Origin: Lentzea pudingi
GTDB taxonomy: Bacteria; Actinomycetota; Actinomycetes; Mycobacteriales; Pseudonocardiaceae
DNA length: 64,000 nucleotides
Assembly: GCF_014646255.1 (NCBI RefSeq)
Contig: NZ_BMNC01000002.1
Coordinates: 1 to 64,000, forward strand
Direction: 5' to 3'
Positions 29,784 to 37,803 of the stretch are shown piece after piece. The notes beneath the pieces are model-generated. The model was not told the DNA's origin, searched no databases, and was given only the letters and a program-made list of their open reading frames with translations. Both the position numbers and the translations under genes were made by a program. The first letter of the stretch is position 1; the number at the start of each line of letters is the position of its first letter.

Positions 29784-29882
29784 TGTCAGACCCGCTGAGT
29801 ATGCTCGAATTCGGGGGTTCCCGGGCCCTGTGTGGGCGGCGGGTGGATCCCCCGAATCCGATGCTACTCAGCGGGTCTGACA
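29784..29882. repeat. 99-bp interrupted palindrome with dispersed motif at both ends
   Basis: The outer arms TGTCAGACCCGCTGAGTA (29784-29801) and its exact complement (29865-29882) enclose inner arms around CGGGGG/CCCCCG with AATTC/GAATC. The outer arm is a copy of a motif also found at 144-171 and 63162-63201. The structure could fold as one long stem and may also terminate phoD transcription. Confidence 0.75.
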
Positions 29883-29973
29883 GTTCTGGTGCTACTCAGC
29901 CGGTCTGACAGTTCTGGTGCTACTCAGCAGGTCTGACAGTTCTGGTGCAGTTCGGCGGGCCTGACAGTGGCGG
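29862..29973. repeat. Four tandem 28-bp repeats
   Basis: Units start at 29862, 29890, 29918 and 29946. The first three differ by one base in the GCGGG/GCCGG/GCAGG position, reading TGCTACTCAGC-GGTCTGACAGTTCTGG with that variable base at the dash. The fourth is degenerate. There are no spacers between units, so this is a minisatellite and not a CRISPR array. The first unit is the right arm of the adjacent palindrome. Confidence 0.85.
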
Positions 29974-30099
29974 CCGGAACCTGATCACATTTCTCAGCGG
30001 AACGAGCGGAACTACGTGGTGATCGTGCACCGCGCTCGACGCAACCGTCCGCGACGCCCTGGCCGTCACCATCACCGCTCGACCAACGACCGCCCAGGC

Positions 30100-30135
30100 G
30101 AGGCGCTCGGCTGGGACAACCCAGCCGAGCGCCTC
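30100..30135. terminator. Perfect 16-bp hairpin after the subtilase gene
   Basis: GAGGCGCTCGGCTGGG (30100-30115) and its exact complement (30120-30135) flank a 4-nt ACAA loop. It lies 95 bp past the stop of the leftward subtilase gene and should end that transcript. The same stretch read on the plus strand gives RPGEALGWDNPAERL, which resembles the end of IS30-type transposases; see the finding. Confidence 0.7.
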
Positions 30136-30229
30136 ACCCAGCTCCCGACCGAAGTCACTTGAACACTTCTGTCGCAACGCCCTTCCTTTGAGGTACCTGC
30201 TGTCCAGCAGAACCGACGGTTCTGCGGGG

Positions 30230-33200
30230 TCAGCTCGCGATCTTGTAGGCGCGGATGATCGTCACCTCGCCCGTGTTGCCCGCCGCGTCCGTGGTCTTGG
30301 CGCGCAGTGAGGCGAACTTCGCGTTCTTCGGGTGCTGCACGACCGCCTTGTCGCCGGCGACCCGCACCTGCTTCCAGGTCGCGCCGTCGTCGAACGACAC
30401 CTCGACGGTGACGCGCTTGACCTTCGGCGTGTTCTGGGCCTGCTCGACCACCAGCGGGACCAGTTGCACGCGGCCGCGCGCGGTGTCCTCGTCGTCGAGC
30501 TTCGGCAGGAAGCGGACCACCGTGAGCGGGAGGTGCGTGATCTCGGTGGTGTGCTTGGCCTTGAAGGACCAGGAGCCACTCACCTTCGTCGACAGCTCCG
30601 TGTCGCGGCTGTGCTCCATCTCGGCCCGGTAAGCGCCTTCCGCCGCCGGGACGTCGAAGACCGCGGCGGGCCGGTCCGACTCGCCGAGCTTGGTGCCGTT
30701 GTGGAACAGCGTGGTCTTCGCGGTACCGGTGCCGGCCCTGCCCTCGCCGCCGTTGCGGTCGGTGTGGAGCGGCACCCTGACCGCGATCTGGTCCTCGAGC
30801 CTCGCGAGGCCGAAGCCCGGCGCCGACGGGACGGACGGGCCGAGGACCGCGGCGCCGAACGTCTGCGAGTACTTCTTGCCGCCCTTGAAGGAACGCGCGG
30901 GCGTCTCGGTCGAGTACTCGTTGTTGTTGTCCGGGCCGACCCGGTCGTAGATCCAGGCCCACTTGCCGGTCACGGTCGAGACGAGATCGACGGCGCGACC
31001 GCCGTCCGGCACCTGCGTGAACCAGCCGAAGCCGCCGCTGCCGTCGATCGGGTTCGGCATCACGGCGATGCCGTGCTTGCGGCCCTCTCCCGCGTTGCGG
31101 AAGCTCGACGTCATCTCGGCTAGCTCGTTCGCCCCGGCCGTCCGCTCGTAGCCGGTCGGCATGCCCTTTTCCGTGTACATCAGGCGGTAGCTGACCGGTG
31201 TTTTCTCGTCGCGTGGCGTGCCTTGGAACTGCTCGGCGATCGTCGTCGTGAAGCCCGGGGTGTCCGGCCCGAACTGAGCGGTGGACACCTGGCCCGCGAG
31301 ACCGTCGAAGAAGGCCCAGCCGTGGCCGAAGGGCCGTCCGGCGACCTGCGCGGTGTAGCCGACGGTGCCGATCATGCCCTTGGCCGCGGCGTCAGGTGTC
31401 CGGAGCGCCACCGGCTTGGCCGTGCGCGTGTCGAGCGTGATCGTTCCCTTGCCGCCCACCACGAACTTCGGCCGCACCACGAACGCCACCTTGAAGTCCG
31501 CGCTGACCACGGAGCTGTCGACGAGGTACTCGCCCTTGGGCAGTCGGACGTTCCCGCCCCTGCCCGGATACGCCTTGCCGGTCTTGGTGTCGACGAACAC
31601 CGTGCTGTGGTCCTCGGCCGGGTTGCCGTCGGGTCCGAGCACGGCGAGAACGGTGTCGTAGCTCTCGACCTCCCGGTTGACGCTGACGAGCGTGCGCGGT
31701 CCGTTCGACGCGACGACCGCGCCGCTGTAGGCACCGTCCGGCGCGTTCGCCTTGGTGTCAGCCGTGATCGTGGCCTTCGCCTCGCCGCCGGCCGGAACGG
31801 TGACCTCCGCCGGGGACACGGTGAACAGACCCGCGGGTGCGGGCTTGCCGTCCGGTCCCTTGACGTCCACGCTCAGGTCGAGCGTGACGGGCTCCTTGCC
31901 GGGGTTGCGGTAGGTGACCTCACGCACGACCTTCTGGTCGTCGTCGTGCGGCCACTGCTGCAGCCCGAAGTTGATGTTCGCCGGGTCGGCGATCACCTGC
32001 TGCTCCAACATCCTCGGCACGTCGACCCGTCCGGCGCCCTGGTCGAACGCCGTCAGCGAAGGGTTCGCCTTGGCCGCAGCCATGACCGTCGCCTTGAGCC
32101 GCGACCCGGTCCAGTCCGGGTGCTGCTGCTTGAGCAGCGCGACGACACCCGCCACGTGCGGCGTCGCCATCGACGTGCCGTCCATCGCGACGTGCCCCTG
32201 CGTGCCGGCCTCGGCGGCCACGATGCCCACACCGGGCGCGGTGACGTCCGGCTTCACCGCTCCGTCCGCCGCCGGACCACGGCTGGAGAACGGCGCGATG
32301 CCGTCGTTGCGGTCCACTGCCCCGACGGTCAGCGCGGACTCGGCGCTGCCGGGCGAGCCGATCGTCTCCGGGCGCCCGGAGTTGCCCGCCGCGACGACGA
32401 ACAACGCGCCGGTCTCCCGGGAGATCCGGTTGACGGCCTCCTCGATCGGGTCGATCTCCGGTGTGTCACCCCCTCCCAGACTCATGTTGACGACGCTGGC
32501 GCCCTGGTCGGCCGCCCACTGCATGCCCGCGAGGATCGCCGAGTCCGGGCAACCGCCCGGCTGGCACACCTTGCCGTCGAGGATCTCGGCGTCCGGCGCG
32601 ACACCGCGGTACTGCTCGCCCCTGCTCGCGATCGTCGACGCGACGTGCGTGCCGTGCCCGACCTCGTCGGTGTTGTCCGGCGAGTCGGTGAAGTTCTTCT
32701 CGGCGACCTGCTTGCCCTGCAGGTCCGGGTGCTTCTCGTCGACGCCCGTGTCGAGCACCGCGACCTTCACGCCCTTGCCCGTGACACCGGCCTGCCACGC
32801 CTGCGGCGCACCGATCTGCTTGGTGCTGCGGTCGAGCGACACCTTGCGGACGCCGTCGAGCCACACCTTCTCCACCGCACCACCGCGCAGCGACTCCCAG
32901 GCGCTGCCCGACTTCTCGGCGGAGCCCGTCACCAGACCGGCCACGGCCTCCTTGGCCGCCAAGGCGTTGATGCCGCCCGATCGCGCGCCCGCCGCCGGCC
33001 GCACGATCACAGGGATGCTGCTGCGCCGCGCGTCGTCGTAGCCGAACTCGGCCAGCGACGTCACGTCGAACAACCGCGGGTCGAGCTTTCCGTTCTCCAC
33101 CAACGCGATCGCGTCCGCGGGCACCACGTGCCGATGCCCGTCCCGCGTGAAGGTGCGCACCGGCAGCCTGCCCCGCCCCGGTCCCGGCACGAACCGCACG

Positions 33201-33388
33201 ACGCGGTCGCCCGCCAGCTCCACCCGGTCACCGGTGATCAGCGTGACGCTGCGGTCACCCCGCCCTGCCTGCTGCTCGTCCGCGTGCGCGACGGCCGTCG
33301 TCCCCGTGATCGTTCCCGCGGTGACGAGGCCCGCCGACAACGCGAGCGCGGTGAACCCCCGACGGGCACCTCGCTGTCCTGCTCTCAC
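30230..33388 (-). CDS. Large secreted S8 subtilisin-like serine protease
   Basis: The product of about 1052 residues has a signal peptide (hydrophobic AGLVTAGTITGTTAVAHA), an N-terminal inhibitor-like pro-region of about 150 residues and an S8 catalytic domain. The triad and oxyanion Asn are visible: Asp in VAVLDTGVDEKHPDL, His in GHGTHVAST, Asn in AAGNSG, Ser in GTSMATPHVAG. About 580 residues of beta-rich C-terminal domains follow, without a sorting signal. GGAGG lies 6 nt before the GTG at 33388; the open frame extends 17 codons further without support. The role is probably extracellular protein degradation. Confidence 0.93.
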   Translation of the reverse strand: MRAGQRGARRGFTALALSAGLVTAGTITGTTAVAHADEQQAGRGDRSVTLITGDRVELAGDRVVRFVPGPGRGRLPVRTFTRDGHRHVVPADAIALVENGKLDPRLFDVTSLAEFGYDDARRSSIPVIVRPAAGARSGGINALAAKEAVAGLVTGSAEKSGSAWESLRGGAVEKVWLDGVRKVSLDRSTKQIGAPQAWQAGVTGKGVKVAVLDTGVDEKHPDLQGKQVAEKNFTDSPDNTDEVGHGTHVASTIASRGEQYRGVAPDAEILDGKVCQPGGCPDSAILAGMQWAADQGASVVNMSLGGGDTPEIDPIEEAVNRISRETGALFVVAAGNSGRPETIGSPGSAESALTVGAVDRNDGIAPFSSRGPAADGAVKPDVTAPGVGIVAAEAGTQGHVAMDGTSMATPHVAGVVALLKQQHPDWTGSRLKATVMAAAKANPSLTAFDQGAGRVDVPRMLEQQVIADPANINFGLQQWPHDDDQKVVREVTYRNPGKEPVTLDLSVDVKGPDGKPAPAGLFTVSPAEVTVPAGGEAKATITADTKANAPDGAYSGAVVASNGPRTLVSVNREVESYDTVLAVLGPDGNPAEDHSTVFVDTKTGKAYPGRGGNVRLPKGEYLVDSSVVSADFKVAFVVRPKFVVGGKGTITLDTRTAKPVALRTPDAAAKGMIGTVGYTAQVAGRPFGHGWAFFDGLAGQVSTAQFGPDTPGFTTTIAEQFQGTPRDEKTPVSYRLMYTEKGMPTGYERTAGANELAEMTSSFRNAGEGRKHGIAVMPNPIDGSGGFGWFTQVPDGGRAVDLVSTVTGKWAWIYDRVGPDNNNEYSTETPARSFKGGKKYSQTFGAAVLGPSVPSAPGFGLARLEDQIAVRVPLHTDRNGGEGRAGTGTAKTTLFHNGTKLGESDRPAAVFDVPAAEGAYRAEMEHSRDTELSTKVSGSWSFKAKHTTEITHLPLTVVRFLPKLDDEDTARGRVQLVPLVVEQAQNTPKVKRVTVEVSFDDGATWKQVRVAGDKAVVQHPKNAKFASLRAKTTDAAGNTGEVTIIRAYKIAS

Positions 33389-33640
33389 TGGGTACCTCCA
33401 GTGCTCGATGAGGTGTTGCGTCAGTGACCGTAGGGACACCGAGCGTCACCACACCTCCCTCTGGAGGCCGGAGCTGCGGGTGCGGATGTCATCCCGCAGG
33501 GGTACCGCACTGGCCGATCGGCTGGTTGACACGCCGCCGCCGGGCCGGCGCACCTCCTTTCGGAATTGAGTCGTGACCGGGTTCTCGTGCACACTTCGTC
33601 CTGCCGTCATCTGGGGGCTTGGGGGAAGGTCGCTTTACTC

Positions 33641-35146
33641 ATGCGTGTTTCATTGCGTGCTGCCATCTCGGTGGCACTGCTCGTCGGTTTCTACGTCCTC
33701 GCTCTCGGGTTGGTCTGTGGCCTGCTCGCGCTGGAGACCTACGCCCTGATCGAGCGCCCGTTCGTCGGGTTGAAGCTGGCGCTGTTCGTCGTGCCGGTGG
33801 TGTTCGCACTGGTCAAGGGCCTGATCTCGCTGGAGCGCCGCACGCAGGACGAGGTGCCCGGCATCCTCGTCACGCCTGCGGAGCAGCCCGCGCTTTGGGA
33901 CCTCGTCCGCCGCCTGGCCGCCGACGTCGGCACCCGCCCGCCGGACGAGATCCGGATCCTCGCCGCGGTGAACGCCGGAGTCGCCGAGGACACCCGATTC
34001 CTCGGGCTGCGCGTCCTCAAGCGCAGGATGTTCATCGGCGCACCTCTGCTCACCTCCTTGACCGAGAAGCAACTCATCGCTGTGCTCGCCCACGAGCTCG
34101 GGCACTACGCCAACAAGGACACGCGCCTCGCCGGCGTCGTGGTCTCCGGCCGCGACGCCATGCTGCGCGCCGGTTCCCACATGAACACCGAGCACTGGTT
34201 CCAGCGCATGATCGCGAAGCTGTTCCGCGGTTACGCCAAGCTGTACCTCCGTGTCTCCCAGGCGATCAGCCGCCACCAGGAGTTCGCCGCCGACCGCTTC
34301 GCCGCCACGCTCGCCGGCTCGTCCGCCGCCGCGTCCGCATGGCGCGAACTGCCGGTGATCGATGCCGCGTGGAACCTCTTCACCAACCGCCACCTGACCG
34401 TCGCGTGGGAGCTCGGCTACCTCCCCACGACGTTCTTCGACGGCTTCGCCCGCCTGCGCACCTCCCCCGAACTCCACGAGGAGCTGGAGGAGATCCGCCA
34501 GCACCCGCAAACCCCGGACCGCGGCCCGTACGACTCGCACCCGCCGTTGCAGGACCGCATCGCCGCGATCGAGGCCCTGGGCCTCGAACCCGAGCAGGGC
34601 TGGGGCGACCGCCCGGCACAGGAACTGCTCACCGACCCGATGCCGTTGCTCGACGCCGCCGTGCTCAACACGCTCGTGTCCGACGCTGCCACGAAAGAAC
34701 GCGTCGACTGGGCCACACTCGGCCACATCGGCGCCCGAGCCGGCGTCGTCCGAGGCACCGAACGGCTGCTTCAGGCCTCCGCCACGGCGATGAACCAGCC
34801 ACCGTCGCTGACGACCGTGCTCGACGCACTGGACGCGGGCCACCTCATCAGCCTCGGCACTCACACACCCGGCAACCGGGAGGCGGGCGCCCGAGCCCGC
34901 CGCGAGATGGCCCGCGGCGAGGTGCTGCCCGAGCTGTCCGCGTTGGTGGCACTGGCTTTCTCCGACGCGGGCCTCGCCCGCTGGGAGCTGGACTGGCTGG
35001 GACGAACCACGTTCGTCACCTCCTCTCACGACTTCGACATGGCCGAACACCTGGACGCCGCGGTCGCCGACCACGGCAGCACCGAGGCCCTGCGCACCGC
35101 GCTCGCCACCGCCGGAGTGGCCCCCGACTACCGCCCCGCACACTGA
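33641..35146 (+). CDS. M48-family membrane metalloprotease
   Basis: The 501-residue protein has two N-terminal membrane helices (about 8-33 and 44-62) and a zinc-protease domain with HELGH in VLAHELGHYANKDTR; the third ligand is Glu in SRHQEFAADRFAA. This is the HtpX/CAAX-protease-like M48 plan. The C-terminal half is helical without a recognised domain. The ATG at 33641 is chosen over an upstream frame start because the first helix begins there. It diverges from the subtilase gene. The next gene starts 18 nt after the stop. Confidence 0.88.
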   Translation: MRVSLRAAISVALLVGFYVLALGLVCGLLALETYALIERPFVGLKLALFVVPVVFALVKGLISLERRTQDEVPGILVTPAEQPALWDLVRRLAADVGTRPPDEIRILAAVNAGVAEDTRFLGLRVLKRRMFIGAPLLTSLTEKQLIAVLAHELGHYANKDTRLAGVVVSGRDAMLRAGSHMNTEHWFQRMIAKLFRGYAKLYLRVSQAISRHQEFAADRFAATLAGSSAAASAWRELPVIDAAWNLFTNRHLTVAWELGYLPTTFFDGFARLRTSPELHEELEEIRQHPQTPDRGPYDSHPPLQDRIAAIEALGLEPEQGWGDRPAQELLTDPMPLLDAAVLNTLVSDAATKERVDWATLGHIGARAGVVRGTERLLQASATAMNQPPSLTTVLDALDAGHLISLGTHTPGNREAGARARREMARGEVLPELSALVALAFSDAGLARWELDWLGRTTFVTSSHDFDMAEHLDAAVADHGSTEALRTALATAGVAPDYRPAH

Positions 35147-35164
35147 GCGTTCAGGAGAAACCCC

Positions 35165-36265
35165 GTGGTGCTCTCACTTCTGTTCAAGCCCAAGGAACTC
35201 ATCACCGTCATCCGCCTCATGCGCGAGGCGAAGCGGCTGGGCGTCGAGATCGACGAACTCCCCACCGACGTGGTCGCTTCCTTCGTCCTGCCGAAAACCC
35301 ACCCGGAGCGCTACGGCCTCGTCCCCGACGCCGAGGTGACGGCCACCTCGCCGCTGGAGGACCTGGCCCTCGCCGCCGTGAAGGACGACGTCCGAGCCGG
35401 CAACTGGGAGAACGCCGCCGACCTCGTCACCGCGACCCACGGCGACTGGGACCGCCGCCAGCGCGTGGTCTCGACCCTGGCCGGCCTCGCCGCCAAGGAC
35501 GACACCTGGATGGACGCCTGGCAGACCGCCCGCCCAGGTGACCCGCACTGGATCGTCGTGCACTCGATGTCGCTGGTCTCCCTCGCCTGGGAGATCCGGG
35601 GCAGTGGCACGTCGTCCCAGACCACCCGCGAACAGTTCGACGGCTTCCACCGCGTCCTGTTCGAGGCCCGCGAGGCCGCAAGCGTCGCCGCCGCCGTGAT
35701 GCCGGACGACCCGACGCCGTGGAACACGATGCTCACGCTCGCCCGCGGCCTGCAGGTGAACCACGACGAGTTCCGCGCGATCTGGGCGGAACTGGTGGAG
35801 CGCGACCCTTTGCACCACAACGGACACGCGCAGGCGCTGCAGTACTGGTGCCGCAAGTGGCACGGGTCCGACGAGCTGGCCCTGGAGTTCGCGGCCGAGG
35901 CGGCGGCCAAGTCGCCCAAGCTCCTCGGTTTGCCGCTGCAGGCCGCTTATGAGGCCGAGGGCACCTCCCCGGACGTGTGGAAGTCGCCCGCGGTCGTGTC
36001 GGCGTTGGACGCTTTGCTGGTTCGGCTGGCGGATGAGGGTGCTGACACTTATTCGCTCCGGAATGATCGTGGGTATGCGATCTACGCTTTGCTTGAGCTG
36101 CAGCGGTTCGAGGAGGCTGTCGGGCAGTTCCGGGCTTTGGGGGCGTTGGCGGATGCTGGGCCTTGGAACTACTACGACGAGCCTCGGTTGAGGTTCTTGG
36201 GTCAGCGGGGGATCGCGGTCAAGGCTGTGGCCAAGGGCAAGGGGGTCAAGGCTCCGGTTCGGTAG
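35165..36265 (+). CDS. Helical repeat protein of unknown function
   Basis: The 366-residue protein has a short hydrophobic start (VLSLLFKPKELITVIRLM) and then many helices. Segments such as DDPTPWNTMLTLARGLQV and YAIYALLELQRFEEAVGQF look TPR-like, with resemblance to DUF4034-type proteins. AGGAGA precedes the GTG by 7 nt. It follows the M48 protease closely, so the pair is probably co-transcribed. From about 36030 the codon usage shifts to many T-ending codons, unlike the first 290 codons. No catalytic motif is visible. Confidence 0.65.
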   Translation: MVLSLLFKPKELITVIRLMREAKRLGVEIDELPTDVVASFVLPKTHPERYGLVPDAEVTATSPLEDLALAAVKDDVRAGNWENAADLVTATHGDWDRRQRVVSTLAGLAAKDDTWMDAWQTARPGDPHWIVVHSMSLVSLAWEIRGSGTSSQTTREQFDGFHRVLFEAREAASVAAAVMPDDPTPWNTMLTLARGLQVNHDEFRAIWAELVERDPLHHNGHAQALQYWCRKWHGSDELALEFAAEAAAKSPKLLGLPLQAAYEAEGTSPDVWKSPAVVSALDALLVRLADEGADTYSLRNDRGYAIYALLELQRFEEAVGQFRALGALADAGPWNYYDEPRLRFLGQRGIAVKAVAKGKGVKAPVR

Positions 36266-36327
36266 ATGGTGCTCCAGCGGGTGGGCACGGTCGGAGTGGT
36301 GGTCTGATGGGAGGCGCCGGGGTCTGT

Positions 36328-36390
36328 GAGGGGTCCGGATTCTGGGGTGAGGGGTCCGGATTCTGGGGTGAAGGGTCCGGATTCTGGGGT
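36328..36390. repeat. Three tandem 21-bp repeats
   Basis: Units start at 36328, 36349 and 36370 and share GGGTCCGGATTCTGGGGT, with one base difference in the third unit. The unit length is a multiple of three, so frames stay open across it (GSGFWGE repeats on plus), but no ribosome site or family match supports coding. Confidence 0.8.
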
Positions 36391-36399
36391 GGGGTGGCG

Positions 36400-36734
36400 G
36401 CTTGCGGGTGAGATGGCGGCCCTGTCGGCGAGATAGCCGCTCCGGCGGCGCGGTACGGGCGGGCCAGCGGGGCAGGCTCAGCCGGAACGGTGATCCGGCG
36501 GGAGACACCGGCTCCGTAAAGGTGCTGGCTTCTTGGGTGGTGTGCAGGCTCGCGGGCGAGATGGCGGCACCGTCGGCGCGGTAGAGGCGATCCAGCGAGG
36601 ACGACTCAGCCGGAGCGGTGATCCGACGGGAGACACGGCTCTATGGGAGCCGGTTCTCGAGCAAGGACGCGGGTCGAGAGCAAGATGGCGGCCCTGTCGG
36701 CGAGGTAGCGGCTTTGCGGGTGAGATGGCGGCTC
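36400..36734. repeat. Imperfect ~115-bp repeats in a gene-free stretch
   Basis: Block 36400-36514 recurs in shortened form at 36548-36641. Both open with GCT.GCGGG.GAGATGGCGG and close with a segment containing CTCAGCCGGA.CGGTGATCC and GGGAGACAC. Fragments of the opening recur at 36683-36703 and 36710-36734. The whole 36266-37058 gap (793 bp) contains these repeats and no gene I can support. Confidence 0.65.
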
Positions 36735-37058
36735 CTTTCAGGTCGGTGGCGGCTGCTCTTGTTGCGTTGGAAGGGATTGGGTCGCTGGCGGCCGGGGTCG
36801 ATCGCTGGCACCGAGATGGGGCTGCCGGTGCTTGCAGGTGGGTGCTGCATGCCTTGGGGTGGCGTGGAAATCCGTTGCCGGGCAACGCTGTGGAGCAGAG
36901 ACGTGGAGCGGCCGCTTGACAGCGAAGACGGCTTGGTGCTTGCGGTCGCAGAGCGACTGATTGCGAAGCGGGTTGCCGACGCGGCGGCTGGCCTCGCTGG
37001 TGGCTCGGGCGATTGCCTGGATGCCGGTCTGGCGCGTGGCGGCGGTGCCGGTGGGTGG

Positions 37059-37718
37059 TCAGCCGATGGGTAGTGGGGTGCGGGCCTGCGGGACGGAGGC
37101 GGGGCGGCGGTCCATCACGGCCAGTTCCAGTTGGCGGGCCGGGGAGTCGCCCAGGAGTTTGCGGGCCAGGGTGGTGCCCTTGCGCGGGGCCATGGCCAGT
37201 TCGGCCCTGAGGGCTTGGATGCCCACGTAGTGCGACACCTCCTCGAGGATGGCCTTGGTGTCCGGGATCGAGTGGGTTCGGCGGATCGCGTCCACTGCGG
37301 CGCGTTCCAGTGGGGCTACGTGGAAGCCTCTGCGCAGGGCTGGTTTGGGGAGGCGGTCTGTTCGTTCCAGGCGCAGGACCGCGTGGCCCCAGGCTCGCGA
37401 GTTGCGTGGGGTGAGGACGTGGATGGCGTCTGCCGTGGGCAGGACCGATCTCATGCCGTGCAGGTACAGGGCGTCGAAGGCGGTGAGCATCGCGCCCTCG
37501 CCCGCGTAGAGGAGGGCGGCCTGCACCAGTTGCTCCCGGGACGGGCCCGCCCTGGACAGCAGGAAGATGCTCGGGAAGAGGCGCTGCCAGGGACCGCCTG
37601 GGCGGGAGCGCTGGTCGATCAGGGACGGGGACAGTCCTATGTGGAGCAGGGCTGCCACTGGGGCCACTCGGTGGAGGAAGAGGGTGCCCAGGGCTTCGAG
37701 GTCGATGGGGTGGCGCAT
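37059..37718 (-). CDS. AbiEi-antitoxin-like protein without nuclease tail
   Basis: The product of about 219 residues has the winged-helix-plus-core pattern of actinobacterial AbiEi-like/DUF559-associated proteins: LTAFDALYLHGMRSVLPTAD, IHVLTPRNSRAW, VLRLERTDRLP and APLERAAVDAIRR. Many relatives continue into a DUF559 (Vsr-like) nuclease domain; here the frame stops after PQARTPLPIG, so that domain is absent. No AbiEii-type toxin lies nearby. The ATG of MRHPIDLE is the likely start; the ribosome site is weak. It lies downstream of dinB on the same strand. Confidence 0.5.
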   Translation of the reverse strand: MRHPIDLEALGTLFLHRVAPVAALLHIGLSPSLIDQRSRPGGPWQRLFPSIFLLSRAGPSREQLVQAALLYAGEGAMLTAFDALYLHGMRSVLPTADAIHVLTPRNSRAWGHAVLRLERTDRLPKPALRRGFHVAPLERAAVDAIRRTHSIPDTKAILEEVSHYVGIQALRAELAMAPRKGTTLARKLLGDSPARQLELAVMDRRPASVPQARTPLPIG

Positions 37719-37769
37719 GGGTTCATGGTGCGCCCGGTGGGGGTGGGGGGATCCGGGTGAGCGGGAAGT

Positions 37770-37796
37770 TGTGGACAACTTCCGGGTTGTGGACAG
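37770..37796. promoter_or_regulatory. Pair of DnaA-box-like 9-mers
   Basis: TGTGGACAA (37770-37778) is the exact complement of the consensus DnaA box TTGTCCACA. TGTGGACAG (37788-37796) differs at one end base. They are 18 bp apart in the same orientation, just after the dinB stop and before the AbiEi-like start. They could bind DnaA. Confidence 0.4.
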
Positions 37797-37803
37797 GTTG
37801 CGA

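Noticed and set aside
29862..29973. 28-bp repeats as a possible CRISPR array
   Set aside because: The units are directly contiguous with no spacers, and no cas gene is in the window.
31223..33427. A 734-codon open frame opposite the subtilase gene
   Set aside because: It is antisense to a gene with a complete catalytic triad and signal peptide. Its translation is Arg/His/Val-rich low complexity, as expected for a shadow frame in high-GC DNA.
36163..36411. A plus-strand frame with GSGFWGE repeats
   Set aside because: The repeats arise from 21-bp tandem DNA repeats that stay in frame. The start lies inside the previous gene and there is no ribosome site.
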